Origin: Ardenticatena sp.
GTDB taxonomy: Bacteria > Chloroflexota > Anaerolineae > Ardenticatenales > Ardenticatenaceae
Assembly (NCBI GenBank): GCA_015487975.1
Contig: WFOS01000022.1
Span: forward strand, 1 to 64,000
DNA length: 64,000 nt
Direction: 5' to 3'
A program made the position numbers and the translations under genes. Below the pieces are notes generated by a model, which worked only from the letters and a program-made list of their open reading frames with translations, ran no database searches and was not told where the DNA came from. This document shows positions 41,601 to 49,921 of the stretch, piece by piece (positions within the stretch are counted from its first letter, which is position 1; each line of letters starts with the position of its first letter).

Positions 41601-42402
41601 CGGTGTTGTGCAAGGCTTCGGGGATTTCGCCGAACATTTGCAACATTTCGGCGTAGCTTTTCAGGTAATACCCATCGTCGCTCATGCGCATGCGGTCGCG
41701 GTCGCTCACGCGCTTCCCCGTTTGCACGCAGAGCAACACGTCATGGGGAACCGCATCCTCGCGGCGCACATAATGCACGTCGTTGGTGGCGACCACGCGC
41801 AGGTCGTACTTTTTCGCCAGTTCCAGCAGGCGCAGGTTCACATCCTTGATTTCGGGAATCTCGTGGTCTTGCAGTTCGACGAAAAAGCGTTCACGCCCAA
41901 ATACGTCCAGATACCATTCCAGGCGGCTGATGGCTTCTTCTTCCTGGCGGCGATTGAGTAAACGCGGGACTTCGGCAGCCAGGCAGCCTGTGGTCACAAT
42001 CAAGCCTTCGCTGTACTTCGCAAGGGTTTCCTGGTCAACGCGAGGGCGGTAATAGTAGCCGCGCAACTGTGCTTCGCTGGCCAGTTTGAGCAGATTTTTG
42101 TAGCCCGTTTGATTCATCGCCAGCAGAAGCAGGTGAAAGCGGTCTTTGTCCTTCACAGGGTCGCGATCTTCCATGCGACGCGCCGCCATGTAGCCTTCCA
42201 TACCAATAATGGGCTTGATGCCAGCCTTCTTCGCCTCGCGGTAAAACTCCATGGTGCCATACATGACCCCATGGTCGGTGAGGGCAATCGCTGGCTGCCC
42301 CAATTCCTTGGCGCGCGCCACCAAGTCGGGAATGCGACTCAAACCATCCAGTAGGCTGTATTCAGAGTGGCAATGCAAATGCACAAAGGCTTCTTGCGAC
42401 AC
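38647..42402 (-). CDS. dnaE: DNA polymerase III alpha subunit
   Basis: 1251 residues, the replicative polymerase of DnaE1 type. The N-terminal PHP domain starts [14 protein letters not shown] with [10 protein letters not shown] and looks metal-competent. The polymerase core has [12 protein letters not shown] (catalytic Asp pair), [13 protein letters not shown] and [10 protein letters not shown]. An OB-fold near residues 1030-1110 ([28 protein letters not shown]) is followed by a C-terminal region after a Pro/Thr-rich patch. Start GTG 42402 has GGAGGT 5 nt upstream. It faces dnaA, a less usual neighbour. Confidence 0.97.
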   Translation of the reverse strand: MSQEAFVHLHCHSEYSLLDGLSRIPDLVARAKELGQPAIALTDHGVMYGTMEFYREAKKAGIKPIIGMEGYMAARRMEDRDPVKDKDRFHLLLLAMNQTGYKNLLKLASEAQLRGYYYRPRVDQETLAKYSEGLIVTTGCLAAEVPRLLNRRQEEEAISRLEWYLDVFGRERFFVELQDHEIPEIKDVNLRLLELAKKYDLRVVATNDVHYVRREDAVPHDVLLCVQTGKRVSDRDRMRMSDDGYYLKSYAEMLQMFGEIPEALHNTVLIAEMCNVNLDSEGYHLPIFDVPEGYTAETYLRELAERGLRERYGDRAETAEVRQRFEHELRVIHQMGFDTYFLIVWDLCRFARENDIWWNVRGSGAGSIVAYCLGITGIDPLKNNLIFERFLNPGRVSMPDIDMDFPDDRRAEMMAYTVQKYGVENVAQIITFGTMGARAAIRDVGRALGMSVAEVDRIAKMVPSGPKVKLKEAFDNPEFAERYEKDSRVRELVDTAMKLEGLARHASTHAAGVIISDKPLVEYCPLHRPTKGEQDDSGLGVVTQWPMEILESIGLLKVDFLGLATLTIMRKACELIEERYGVRYNLQNIPYERCPDDPEKDAQVKKLYDLLSRGETTGVFQVESAGMRDVLRGMRPSQFEHIIAAISLYRPGPMEYIPNYIRRMHGEEEIEYHHPMLEPILAETFGIVVYQEQIIQIASQLAGYTPGDADLMRRAVAKKKEKEIERHRKIFVEGCVENGIPEETARAIYADIEFFARYGFNKSHAADYAVITCQTAFLKAHYPVEYITALLTVERHKSDKVAVYIAEARRLGIEVLPPDINKSHVYFTIEPHPNPPENVDELPKTDPRRWAIRFGLGAIKNVGEGAIDIILREREANGPFTSIDDFCRRVDLRQLNRRVVECLIKAGCFDALMQEVAPDAPRATLLAALDRMMQMSAEVHAAADIGQMSLFDMLGAASDTSSRVANESILANLPPISSPDPKQKLADEKEVLGVYVSSHPLKALAGVLSEEATHFCGELSEEDIGKEVIVAGLIKDMRTIFTRKGDQMAFLTLEDLQGEADVVVFPRTFAECREFLEPDAVVFVRGKVDARNDSLSVLADSIVPYRAKVAHTLAEASTDAVWNDSAPSPDMSDAQASPPTPAEVHTTENSDNLREGVTYLLRIEFPRTNDEQQDMQRFRRLLEALQAIEGNDRVHLRMRFPDGRCVLLDFPRLRTQFRRQLKRQLESEAIGCRVNVVQLAQENGRRRKRAG

Positions 42403-42435
42403 GGCGACCTCCGTCGGGGAATTCGTTCTCGCTGC

Positions 42436-42463
42436 ATTCTACAAGCAGGTTGATTTGCAGCAA
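42436..42463 (-). promoter_or_regulatory. Candidate dnaE promoter
   Basis: On the minus strand TTGCTG (42463-42458), 16-bp spacer, TAGAAT (42441-42436). It lies between the DUF58 stop and the dnaE start. Confidence 0.6.
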
Positions 42464-42469
42464 AATGGC

Positions 42470-43708
42470 CTAGCCGTCGGCCTCGGGCTGCTTGATTTGG
42501 TGGACGACAATCCCAGCGGCTTCCAGCGCGGGGTCGCCTGACCAACGCGGGTCGAGGCTTACCAACGCCAGGTGGCGCCCCGCGCGGCGCAGTCGGTGCA
42601 TGGTTTGCGCCAGTTCGGGGGTCACAACGGCGGTGATGACCACAAGCGTCGCGCCCCATGAGAGGTGTGAACTTTCGCGCAGCAGCAACTGCTCGATCGA
42701 AATGCGCGGGTGGGGTGTCACAGCAGCCAGGGCTTCCAGAATACGGCGCATCTGGTACATGCTCCGCCCAGGCGGCACTTTGATGGGCTGGTCACTCCTC
42801 GGAATGGCGGCATTCGCGTACAAACCGACGGGGCGCTTTTGTTGCGAAATCGCCAACGCCAGGCTCGCCGCGACACTGATCGTCTCTTCCAGCAGATGGG
42901 GAACAATCCCCTCCCAAAAACGTGCAAACGTGGCCACATTCAAGAAAAAGACCACCTGCGCCGATTCGCTGGGTTCCCAAATGCGTACCTGCAAGGCTTG
43001 CATACGCGCCGTCATCTTCCAATGCACCCGTTTGAGGGGATCGTCGTGCGTGTATTCGCGCACGCCCACCGTGCGGGTGGGATCTTCAAACAGCCGCTGG
43101 TAGGCTTTGCGATCGCCAAAGGGGTCTTTGGTAGGCAAGCCCAGTTCCGTCAGAGTGTACACACGGGGGTAAATGATGAGGCGGTCGCTCTGCTCGAACG
43201 TGCGAGCCATCGTGAAAAAGCCAAACAAGTCGCCCGACGACACAGTCGCAGGCCCAAAGAAGTAAAACCCGCGGCGCTCACACGTGAGTGTCACCGTCCA
43301 TTTGGCTTGCTGCTGCCGCCACAAAGCCGTGATGCGCCTGAATATGCGATACGAAGGCCTGTTGCCTTCGGGCAATTCCATTCCCACAACGGGCACCTGT
43401 TCGGGGAATTCGTCTTCCAGTTTGACCCAGAGTAGAGGCAGCCATTTGCGATTGGAGAGAGTCAACGTCAACTCAACTGTTTCCCCCACAAACGCACGTT
43501 CGACAGAGAACGAGCGCTGGTATGTCACGCGGTGTAACGAAAATCTGTTCCAGAGCCAGGCAGTTGGGCCAACGATGAGCACGAGTGCGGCAAGGATTTT
43601 CAATGTGTTGGAATGCGTCAAAAAACCCACTACCAGGATGAGAAGGCCCATCCAGAACCAGGCTTCGTGGTAGGGCAGTTGCGGGGGCCGAGAGTAGCGA
43701 TACTGCAC
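42470..43708 (-). CDS. DUF58 domain membrane protein
   Basis: 412 residues. Two adjacent N-terminal membrane segments (AWFWMGLLILVVGFLTHS; ILAALVLIVGPTAWLW) precede a periplasmic or cytoplasmic beta region and the DUF58 core DPTRTVGVREYTHDDPLKRVHWKMTARM. The C-terminal part resembles a von Willebrand A-like fold. Function is unknown, but the protein is nearly always encoded with a MoxR ATPase, here 3 bp upstream. The usual third partner, a transglutaminase or VWA protein, is absent; dnaE follows instead. Confidence 0.9.
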   Translation of the reverse strand: MQYRYSRPPQLPYHEAWFWMGLLILVVGFLTHSNTLKILAALVLIVGPTAWLWNRFSLHRVTYQRSFSVERAFVGETVELTLTLSNRKWLPLLWVKLEDEFPEQVPVVGMELPEGNRPSYRIFRRITALWRQQQAKWTVTLTCERRGFYFFGPATVSSGDLFGFFTMARTFEQSDRLIIYPRVYTLTELGLPTKDPFGDRKAYQRLFEDPTRTVGVREYTHDDPLKRVHWKMTARMQALQVRIWEPSESAQVVFFLNVATFARFWEGIVPHLLEETISVAASLALAISQQKRPVGLYANAAIPRSDQPIKVPPGRSMYQMRRILEALAAVTPHPRISIEQLLLRESSHLSWGATLVVITAVVTPELAQTMHRLRRAGRHLALVSLDPRWSGDPALEAAGIVVHQIKQPEADG

Positions 43709-43711
43709 GGC

Positions 43712-44662
43712 TTACACCTTTTCAACAGGGACAGGGACGCTGTTTACAATCTCGGCAAAGACTTCTTCTGGTGTGCGCCCACGCAAGACCACTTGCGTGC
43801 TGAGAAGCACACGGTGGGTCAACACCGCAGACGAGAGACGTTTCACGTCGTCGGGGATGACGTAGCTTCGCCCCTGGATAGCGGCGAGGGCTTGCGCCGA
43901 CTGGTAGAGCGCCAGTGTGGCACGCGGGCTGGCACCCAATTCAATCGCCTCGTGGTCACGTGTCGCGCGGGCGATGTTGACGATGTAGCGGCGGATGTCA
44001 TCGTCCACACGCACGCGGCGCACGGCGTCGCGTGCCGCTAACAAATCGTCGGCCGTCGCAACAGGCTCAAGCGTGGGCAGAGGATCCTGCTGCTCGAAGC
44101 GCAAGAGCATGGCTTCTTCATCTTCGGCGCTGGGGTAGCCCAGCGACAGGCGCATCGAAAAGCGGTCGAGTTGGGCTTCGGGGAGAGGGAATGTACCTTC
44201 CAGCTCAACAGGGTTTTGCGTGGCAATGACGAGGAAGGGGCGCGGAAGCGCATACGTTTCGCCTTCTACGGAGACCTGGCGCTCTTGCATAGCTTCCAGC
44301 AGCGCCGATTGGGTACGCGGCGTCGCACGGTTGATTTCATCCGCCAGCAAAATGTTCGTAAAGACGGGGCCGTGGCGGAAAACAAAATCGCCCGTGCGTT
44401 GATCGTAGATGTACAGCCCCGTCACGTCGGTTGGCAACAAATCGGGGGTAAATTGCAGGCGCTGAAAATCGACGTTGAGCGAGCGTGCCAACGCACGTGC
44501 CAGCGTGGTTTTGCCCGTGCCAGGCACATCTTCCAGCAAGATGTGCCCCTCGGCCAGCAGCGCGACCAGGACAAGCTCGATAACGTCGCGCTTCCCCACA
44601 ATCACTCGTTGAACATTTTCGATGAGGCGTTCGGCAAGCGATCGAACAGCGGCAATTTCCAT
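43712..44662 (-). CDS. MoxR family AAA+ ATPase
   Basis: 316 residues: Walker A EDVPGTGKTTLARALA near residue 45, Walker B NILLADEINRATPRTQSALLEAMQERQVS, sensor 1 LVIATQNPVELEGTFPLPEAQLDRF and the C-terminal lid domain with GASPRATLALYQSAQALA. MoxR ATPases act as chaperone-like assembly factors, commonly with DUF58 proteins. ATG 44662 has AGGAAGG ahead; the longer frame starts before the predicted promoter. It forms a two-gene unit with the DUF58 gene. Confidence 0.94.
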   Translation of the reverse strand: MEIAAVRSLAERLIENVQRVIVGKRDVIELVLVALLAEGHILLEDVPGTGKTTLARALARSLNVDFQRLQFTPDLLPTDVTGLYIYDQRTGDFVFRHGPVFTNILLADEINRATPRTQSALLEAMQERQVSVEGETYALPRPFLVIATQNPVELEGTFPLPEAQLDRFSMRLSLGYPSAEDEEAMLLRFEQQDPLPTLEPVATADDLLAARDAVRRVRVDDDIRRYIVNIARATRDHEAIELGASPRATLALYQSAQALAAIQGRSYVIPDDVKRLSSAVLTHRVLLSTQVVLRGRTPEEVFAEIVNSVPVPVEKV

Positions 44663-44699
44663 ACCTTCCTCGCTCGTTTGGATTGTCAGGACGGTCCAC

Positions 44700-44727
44700 A
44701 TTGTATGCAACATGCGTGATGACGAAA
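44700..44727 (-). promoter_or_regulatory. Candidate moxR promoter
   Basis: On the minus strand TTTCGT (44727-44722), 16-bp spacer, TACAAT (44705-44700). Confidence 0.55.
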
Positions 44728-44759
44728 GTGCGTTTCGACGCTTCGATTCGAATAGCAGT

Positions 44760-44789
44760 TTGGTCGAGAACGGTGAAAATGGCTACAAT
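44760..44789 (+). promoter_or_regulatory. Candidate lspA promoter
   Basis: TTGGTC (44760-44765), 18-bp spacer, TACAAT (44784-44789). The start near 44796 lies downstream of the in-frame ATG at 44788 and supports ATG 44827 as the real lspA start. Confidence 0.6.
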
Positions 44790-44826
44790 GCAGTACCGCA
44801 AGAACAACAAACAAAGCAGGGTGTCG

Positions 44827-45441
44827 ATGAACGCAAGAAACAACGGGAAGCGATGGCTCTTATGGGGAATCGCCATCGTCGTTTTCGCCCTTGACCAAAC
44901 GACAAAACAGGCTGTACGCACCTGGTTGCCCATGCACACCACGTGGCGGCCATTCGATACTTTTCCACTCAACCGCCTGGGAATCATGCACACGTACAAC
45001 ACAGGAGCTGCCTTTGGCATTTTTCCTGAATATGGGCTCTTTTTCGTAGCGGTTGCGGTGGTCGTCATCGTGGGGATTGTGCTATTCCAACACCGAGTAT
45101 CATCCGACCGCACAACGATTTTTGTGGCGCTTGGGTTGCAACTGGGCGGCGCGCTGGGTAACCTGACCGACCGTCTGCTTTTTGGGCGTGTGACGGATCT
45201 CATTCGCATCGACGTAACGCAAACATACACGTTCCCTATTTTCAATGTCGCCGACATGGCAATCGTGGGGGGCGTTCTCTTGCTTGCCTGGAAGCTGCAC
45301 AACGAAGAACAGCAAGCCAGCCAGGCTGAGGCGACGAAAGATCTGCCTACTGTTGTGCCGTTGCCCGAAGGCAATGGACACCATGCCGCGGATGACTATC
45401 AAGCGTTGCAGTGGCCACGTGAAGAGGTGGAACGCGAATGA
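44827..45441 (+). CDS. lspA: Lipoprotein signal peptidase (signal peptidase II)
   Basis: About 204 residues with four membrane segments: WLLWGIAIVVFALDQTTKQ, then NTGAAFGIF, LFFVAVAVVVIVGIVLF, LGLQLGGALGNLTDRLLFG and FNVADMAIVGGVLLLAW. The two catalytic aspartates lie in NLTDR and FNVAD, as in the A8 peptidase family. It cleaves prolipoprotein signal peptides after lipid attachment. A cytoplasmic tail of about 45 charged residues follows. The stop overlaps the RluA-family gene by ATGA (45438-45441). Confidence 0.94.
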   Translation: MNARNNGKRWLLWGIAIVVFALDQTTKQAVRTWLPMHTTWRPFDTFPLNRLGIMHTYNTGAAFGIFPEYGLFFVAVAVVVIVGIVLFQHRVSSDRTTIFVALGLQLGGALGNLTDRLLFGRVTDLIRIDVTQTYTFPIFNVADMAIVGGVLLLAWKLHNEEQQASQAEATKDLPTVVPLPEGNGHHAADDYQALQWPREEVERE

Positions 45442-46370
45442 GCCGCATCACATGGCAGGTGCCCCCGTCGGCACGTGGCGAACGGCTCGATCGTTGGTTG
45501 GCCGGGCAATTGCCCGACCTGAGCCGCGCCGCTGTGCAAAAGTTGATTGCCGAGGGGCATGTCCAGGTGAACGGAACGATTGCCACCAAAGGAGGGCTGA
45601 AACTACGCGGCACGGAGTATGTCAGTGCCATGCTTCCCAAGGCACCGCCCGACCCACTGCAACCAGAACCCTTGCCGCTCGATATCCTGTACGAGGACGG
45701 CGATGTGGTCGTCATCAACAAGCCCCCTGGCCTGGTGGTACACCCCGCGCCGGGGCACGAAGGAGGCACGCTGGTCAATGCATTACTCGCCCGGTATCCA
45801 GACCTGGCGCAACGCGACCAGAGCGAGCGGCCGGGCATCGTCCATCGTCTGGACCGCGACACGTCAGGGGTGTTGATTGTCGCCCGTCATGCTGAGGCAC
45901 GGCGCTTTTTGCAGCGCCAGTTCAGCCGCCGCGAGGCCGAAAAGTTCTATCTGGCCGCCGTGCATGGACGCCCATCAAGCGATCATGGGTTGATCGACGC
46001 ACCGTTGGGGCGCGACCCACGCAATCGCAAAAAGTTTGCCGTTGTGCCGGGGGGGCGGCCAGCCCTCACTGAGTTTACCGTGCGCGAACTTTTTCCAGCG
46101 TACACCTTGTTGAAAGTACGACTGGTGACCGGGCGCACGCACCAGATTCGCGTGCATCTCGCTTCGATTGGGACACCCATTGTCAACGATACCGTGTATG
46201 GACGCCGCCGCCCCGAACCGGGCTTGCCAACACAACGGCAATTTTTGCACGCCTGGCGGCTTCGTGTGCAGTTGCCATCCGGCGAATACCGAACGTTCGA
46301 AGCACCGCTGGCGCCTGACCTCGAAGAAACGCTGGCATTCTGGCGTCAGCAGGTTGATGTGCGTCGATGA
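45438..46370 (+). CDS. rluD: RluA/RluD-family 23S rRNA pseudouridine synthase
   Basis: 310 residues: an N-terminal S4 RNA-binding domain (GERLDRWLAGQLPDLSRAAVQKLIAEGHVQVNG), then the catalytic domain with HRLDRDTSGVLIVARH, where Asp is the nucleophile, and GRTHQIRVHLASIGTPIVNDTVYG. Such enzymes isomerise uridines in 23S rRNA helix 69. lspA and an RluD-type gene are commonly adjacent in bacteria, supporting the call. The symbol follows the family; exact target sites are not proved. Confidence 0.93.
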   Translation: MSRITWQVPPSARGERLDRWLAGQLPDLSRAAVQKLIAEGHVQVNGTIATKGGLKLRGTEYVSAMLPKAPPDPLQPEPLPLDILYEDGDVVVINKPPGLVVHPAPGHEGGTLVNALLARYPDLAQRDQSERPGIVHRLDRDTSGVLIVARHAEARRFLQRQFSRREAEKFYLAAVHGRPSSDHGLIDAPLGRDPRNRKKFAVVPGGRPALTEFTVRELFPAYTLLKVRLVTGRTHQIRVHLASIGTPIVNDTVYGRRRPEPGLPTQRQFLHAWRLRVQLPSGEYRTFEAPLAPDLEETLAFWRQQVDVRR

Positions 46371-46404
46371 AGATGTACATCCTGCAATCAAGAAAGGGGG
46401 CTTT

Positions 46405-46740
46405 ATGCTGAAAACAGACCAACTCTCTCTCCTGCGTTCCAAGTTAGAAGAAGCGTTGCAAGACGCGCAACGTGAACTGGAAACGCTCCGCGAAGAAATC
46501 GAAACCGAAGCCGACTATGGCCTGGGAGAAGGTGATCCGGCCATCGTGGAGCGTGAAATGGCCATGGCGATGATTGAGGATGTTGAAAACCGCATCAGCA
46601 CAATCGAAGCTGCTTTGCAACGCATGGAAAGCGGCTCGTATGGCATTTGTGTCTCGTGCGGGGCAGAGATTCCCTACGAACGACTAGAAATCATCCCCGA
46701 AACCCCCTACTGCGTACAATGCGCCTCCAAACAGCGCTAA
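46405..46740 (+). CDS. TraR/DksA family zinc finger protein
   Basis: 111 residues. An N-terminal coiled coil (LLRSKLEEALQDAQRELETLREEIETEADYG) leads to GEGDPAIVEREMAMAMIEDVENRISTIEAALQRMESGSYGICVSCG and the C4 zinc finger CVSCG...YCVQCASKQR. This is the DksA/TraR layout that binds in the RNA polymerase secondary channel. The coiled coil is shorter than in E. coli DksA and its tip lacks an obvious DxxDxA motif, so ppGpp-type activity is unsure. AAAGGGGG precedes ATG 46405. A strong terminator follows. Confidence 0.88.
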   Translation: MLKTDQLSLLRSKLEEALQDAQRELETLREEIETEADYGLGEGDPAIVEREMAMAMIEDVENRISTIEAALQRMESGSYGICVSCGAEIPYERLEIIPETPYCVQCASKQR

Positions 46741-46750
46741 ACCACCTCGA

Positions 46751-46776
46751 AAGCGGCCTTTCAAGGCCGCTTTTTT
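46751..46776 (+). terminator. Terminator of the lspA-rluD-dksA-like operon
   Basis: AAGCGGCCTT (46751-46760) and AAGGCCGCTT (46763-46772) form the stem, followed by TTTTTT (46771-46776). Confidence 0.92.
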
Positions 46777-46812
46777 GTGCCGCTTGCCGAGTGCCGATGA
46801 GCCCTCTCTCAG

Positions 46813-46850
46813 TTGGATATTTGGTCGGCATGCTCTAATATCCTTCTAAT
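46813..46850 (+). promoter_or_regulatory. Promoter region of the dnaJ-like gene with inverted-repeat operator
   Basis: Two promoter readings overlap: TTGGAT (46813-46818) with TAATAT (46836-46841), spacer 17, or TTGGTC (46821-46826) with TCTAAT (46845-46850), spacer 18. GGATATT (46815-46821) is inverted as AATATCC (46837-46843), spanning the first promoter, so a repressor site is plausible. It is not a CIRCE element. Confidence 0.55.
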
Positions 46851-46955
46851 GGCACAACCATATACTGGGTGCAGGTCAACGAGTGTCGTGGAGGCAGTGG
46901 TGCGAACGACACTCCATGCAGACAACAACTCCACGGCAAAGCGAGGTGAAGCGAT

Positions 46956-47909
46956 ATGGAATACAAGGACTATTACAAAATTCTTGGGGTTCCCAAGACA
47001 GCCACACAGGAAGAAATCAAAAAGGCGTACCGCAAACTGGCACGCCAATACCATCCGGATGTGAACAAAGGCGACCCGAAGGCCGAAGAAAAGTTCAAAG
47101 AAATCAACGAAGCGTATCAGGTACTGAGCGACCCCGAGAAACGCGCGAAATACGACCGTCTGGGCGCAGATTGGGAACGCTGGCAGCGGGCTGGTGGTCA
47201 GGGTGGATTCGATTGGAGCCAGTACACGCAAGGTGGCCCTGGCGTAGAATTCCGGTGGTCAACGAGTGGCGAGGGATTCGAGGATATTTTCGGCGATACG
47301 ATTTTCTCCGATTTCTTCGAGCAAATTTTCGGCGGACGCGGGCGAGCTGGTGCAGGCACTCGGACGCGTACACGCACCACACATCCGCGTAAAGGGCGCG
47401 ACCTGGAAGCGCCTGTGGATATCACGCTGGAAGAAGCGTATCACGGCACCAAGCGGCTGATCGAATTGGGGAACGGGCGCCGCATCGAAGCGACTATTCC
47501 GCGCGGTGTGCGTGAAGGACAAAAGGTGCGTCTGCGCGGCCAGGGTGAGCCAGGCATTGCCGGCGGCGAACCCGGCGATTTGTACCTGGTTGTGCACATT
47601 CTGCCCCATCCGACATGGCGCATCGAGGGCGAAGATTTGCATACGGATGTGCCGGTGGACATTTTTACTGCTGTCGCCGGTGGCGAAGTGCCTGTGCCTA
47701 CACCGAGCGGCACGGTCATGCTGAAAATTCCACCGCGTACTCAAAACGGGCGCACGTTCCGCCTACGCGGAAAGGGTATGCCCAAACGGAAGGGGGATGG
47801 CTATGGCGACCTCTACGCCCATGTCAAGCTGGTTCTGCCGAATGATTTGACGCCCGAAGAAGAGCACACGTTGCGCGAACTGGCTGCAAAACGGCAGGCT
47901 CGCCGCTAG
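46956..47909 (+). CDS. DnaJ-family co-chaperone without zinc finger (CbpA-like)
   Basis: 317 residues: J domain at 1-70 with the HPD motif in [28 protein letters not shown], a Gly/Phe-containing linker ([22 protein letters not shown]), then directly the C-terminal substrate-binding domains ([45 protein letters not shown]). The CxxCxGxG zinc repeats of canonical DnaJ are absent, as in CbpA. It stimulates Hsp70 ATPase. No dnaK or grpE is nearby, so this is probably a second J-protein. It has its own promoter region and terminator. Confidence 0.92.
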   Translation: MEYKDYYKILGVPKTATQEEIKKAYRKLARQYHPDVNKGDPKAEEKFKEINEAYQVLSDPEKRAKYDRLGADWERWQRAGGQGGFDWSQYTQGGPGVEFRWSTSGEGFEDIFGDTIFSDFFEQIFGGRGRAGAGTRTRTRTTHPRKGRDLEAPVDITLEEAYHGTKRLIELGNGRRIEATIPRGVREGQKVRLRGQGEPGIAGGEPGDLYLVVHILPHPTWRIEGEDLHTDVPVDIFTAVAGGEVPVPTPSGTVMLKIPPRTQNGRTFRLRGKGMPKRKGDGYGDLYAHVKLVLPNDLTPEEEHTLRELAAKRQARR

Positions 47910-47918
47910 TCATACCAC

Positions 47919-47947
47919 CCCGGTGGCACAAACGCCGCCGGGTTTTT
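47919..47947 (+). terminator. Terminator of the dnaJ-like gene
   Basis: A 9-bp stem (47919-47927 with 47934-47942, one T-G wobble), 6-nt loop, then TTTTT. Confidence 0.85.
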
Positions 47948-47985
47948 GATTCCTTTTCGCTCATCCAACAACTCCGCACTTCGAT

Positions 47986-48013
47986 TTGACAACTTATCGC
48001 GTTTGGCTATACT
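47986..48013 (+). promoter_or_regulatory. tRNA-Asn promoter
   Basis: TTGACA (47986-47991), 16-bp spacer, TATACT (48008-48013); transcription would start about 6 nt before the mature tRNA 5' end. Confidence 0.85.
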
Positions 48014-48025
48014 TCCGCGCGGTAA

Positions 48026-48101
48026 TCCTCGGTAGCTCAATTGGCAGAGCGCCCGGCTGTTAACCGGGTGGTTGCAGGTTCGAGTCCTGCCCGGGGAGCC
48101 A
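48026..48101 (+). tRNA. tRNA-Asn (anticodon GTT)
   Basis: A complete 76-nt cloverleaf. The acceptor stem TCCTCGG pairs with CCGGGGA (one T-G pair), discriminator G, encoded CCA end. The anticodon stem CCCGG/CCGGG (48052-48056, 48064-48068) frames the loop CTGTTAA with anticodon GTT at 48059-48061. The T loop GGTTCGAGTCC and the D loop with GGTAGCTCAATTGGCAGAGC are regular. It is a lone tRNA with its own promoter and terminator; no integrated element is seen at its 3' end. Confidence 0.97.
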
Positions 48102-48108
48102 CGAAAAA

Positions 48109-48140
48109 ACGCCCGGCAATATGTCGGGCGTCTTTCTTTT
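48109..48140 (+). terminator. Terminator after tRNA-Asn
   Basis: ACGCCCG (48109-48115) and CGGGCGT (48125-48131) form a 7-bp stem with a 9-nt loop, followed by a T-rich stretch. Confidence 0.75.
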
Positions 48141-48155
48141 CCCCATACAATCGAA

Positions 48156-49229
48156 TTATGTCAACCCATTTTCCATTGCCCAGGCATATGCACGCCAGTA
48201 CGGATCTTCCGACGGCGGGGCGAAGGGACGCACGTCCCCCTTTTCTTCCAGCTGCAAGCCTTCTTCCAACGGACGGAGTTCACCCACTTCGAAGACGGCG
48301 ATGCCTTCATCTGCCAGCGCCTGCCGCACGGCCGCTCCCTGGTGTGGGCGTACCGCCAGAATCAACGTGCCTTCGCTCAGGGTGACGGTGGGGTCCAGAT
48401 TGAAGGCACGACAAATGCACGCGGCTTCTTCGCTTAGCGGCAAGGCATCTTTTTCGACACGAACACCTACGCCAGCCCCCAATGCCAGTTCGGCAATCCC
48501 ACCCAGCACGCCCCCCTCAGTGGCATCATGCAAGGCACTGACCCCCGCATCGCCAATCCCCACTCGGACAGCGGTCAGGGCATCGCGGACGGTGCTCAGC
48601 TGCCAGAGCATTGCCTGTGCGCGTGCAAGGCGTGCTTTGCCACAGTGCTGACGCAGGAAGTTGGGGAAAAGGTGGCTGAAATAGCCAACCGCCGACAACG
48701 CGATACCTTTGGTGATGAGCAACCGGTCGCCGGGTTGTGCCATCGTCTGGGGTGAAACCAGGCGCGCCTGTTCACCAACCGCAAGCATTGCCAGGCTCCC
48801 CACGATGGGACCTGCCATGCCGTCGTAGCGCCCGGTGTGCCCGGTGATGACGGCAACACCCAGTTCGGCAAGGGCGGTGTGCATGGCATGCCAATAGCGG
48901 CGAATGTCATCATCGGTGATATGCGGTGGAAACGCCAGCGTGGGAATGGCATACATAGGGGGCAATCCACTGGTGGTCAGATCGGATGCGACAAGTTGTA
49001 CCGACAACCACGCCGACGTTTCCATCCCCAGACGCTCGATGGCGGCAATGGGATCGCTTGTGCTGACAAGCACTCGGTCGGCGCCAAGTGCGACGACGCC
49101 TGTATCCAGCCCAACATGCGGCGGGATGAGAACGTCATCCCGTTGGGCGCCCAGATGCGAGAGGATGTGGCTGCTGAGAAGGTCGGGCGGCAATTTTCCC
49201 ACATGTTCGTTGTGCGACGACGTCACGCC
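48156..49229 (-). CDS. AIR synthase-related protein (HypE/PurM-like fold)
   Basis: About 357 residues with the PurM/HypE layout: an N-terminal ATP-binding part (KLPPDLLSSHILSHLG; DTGVVALGADRVLVSTSDP), a central GHTGRYDGMAGPIVGSL and the C-terminal domain GDAGVSALHDATEGGVLGGIAEL. HypE, SelD and ThiL share this fold. The HypE C-terminal PRIC cysteine is absent, so a hydrogenase-maturation role is unlikely, and the substrate is unknown. The start is unsure: GTG 49229 with ggag upstream, or GTG 49244 just after the maf stop. Last gene of the four-gene minus-strand operon. Confidence 0.8.
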   Translation of the reverse strand, partial: GVTSSHNEHVGKLPPDLLSSHILSHLGAQRDDVLIPPHVGLDTGVVALGADRVLVSTSDPIAAIERLGMETSAWLSVQLVASDLTTSGLPPMYAIPTLAFPPHITDDDIRRYWHAMHTALAELGVAVITGHTGRYDGMAGPIVGSLAMLAVGEQARLVSPQTMAQPGDRLLITKGIALSAVGYFSHLFPNFLRQHCGKARLARAQAMLWQLSTVRDALTAVRVGIGDAGVSALHDATEGGVLGGIAELALGAGVGVRVEKDALPLSEEAACICRAFNLDPTVTLSEGTLILAVRPHQGAAVRQALADEGIAVFEVGELRPLEEGLQLEEKGDVRPFAPPSEDPYWRAYAWAMENGLT

Positions 49230-49246
49230 ACCACTCCATGCCACAT

Positions 49247-49921
49247 TCAGGTTTGTTGCTCCACGTCGGGCATGACGTAGTTGGTAATCGCGCAATGGTA
49301 GCCATAGCGAATGTCACACCTGGTTGGTGGTGTGTCGGGTAAGGGAACGCCAAGGCGACGTAGGTTGCGCACGACATGGCAGACCGGCAAGCCCATGACG
49401 TTCGCCGGGCAGCCGACGACTTTTTGCACCGGCGCAAAGGTCGTGTTCTGCACCGCGTAGGCACCTGCCTTGTCCATTGGATCACCCGAGGCAATGTAGG
49501 CGTCGATCTCCGCATCGCTCATGTCACGCATGTGGACGATGCTTTCGCACGCTTCGGTGATGGTTTTGCCCGTTGCCACATCGATCACCGTCACGCCGCT
49601 GATGACGCGATGGCGTTCGCCACGCAGACGTTGCAACATGGCGCGAGCCTGTTCAGCATCGGTGGGTTTCCCCAGGATGTCGCCCCGGTGAATGACGGCG
49701 GTATCAGCCCCAATGACGATGCCCTCGGCCAGCGTTTCAGCCACAGAACGGGCTTTGAGCAGGCTCATGCGCTTGGGGTATTCGGCTGGTGGTTCACCCG
49801 CCAACGGCGTTTCATCTACGTTGGCAATGCGGATATCGAACGGCACCCCCAACAACGCCAGCAGTTCGCGGCGTCGGGGTGAGGCACTGGCAAGCATGAT
49901 GGACGGATGTGGCTTCGTCAT
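49247..49921 (-). CDS. maf: Maf-like nucleoside triphosphate pyrophosphatase
   Basis: A 224-residue protein with the Maf signature LASASPRRRELLALLGVPFDI, the conserved GADTAVIHRGDILGKPTDAEQARAML and a Lys/Gln-containing C-terminal core GYHCAI-like tail. Maf proteins hydrolyse dTTP/UTP or modified nucleotides and have been linked to septum control. It overlaps the M48 protease gene by ATGA (49918-49921) and is followed after 2-17 bp by the AIR-synthase-like gene, depending on that start. Confidence 0.92.
   Translation of the reverse strand: MTKPHPSIMLASASPRRRELLALLGVPFDIRIANVDETPLAGEPPAEYPKRMSLLKARSVAETLAEGIVIGADTAVIHRGDILGKPTDAEQARAMLQRLRGERHRVISGVTVIDVATGKTITEACESIVHMRDMSDAEIDAYIASGDPMDKAGAYAVQNTTFAPVQKVVGCPANVMGLPVCHVVRNLRRLGVPLPDTPPTRCDIRYGYHCAITNYVMPDVEQQT

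Noticed and set aside
48102..48155. Integration site at the 3' end of tRNA-Asn
   Set aside because: No repeat of the tRNA end and no integrase nearby; a terminator and a normal operon follow.
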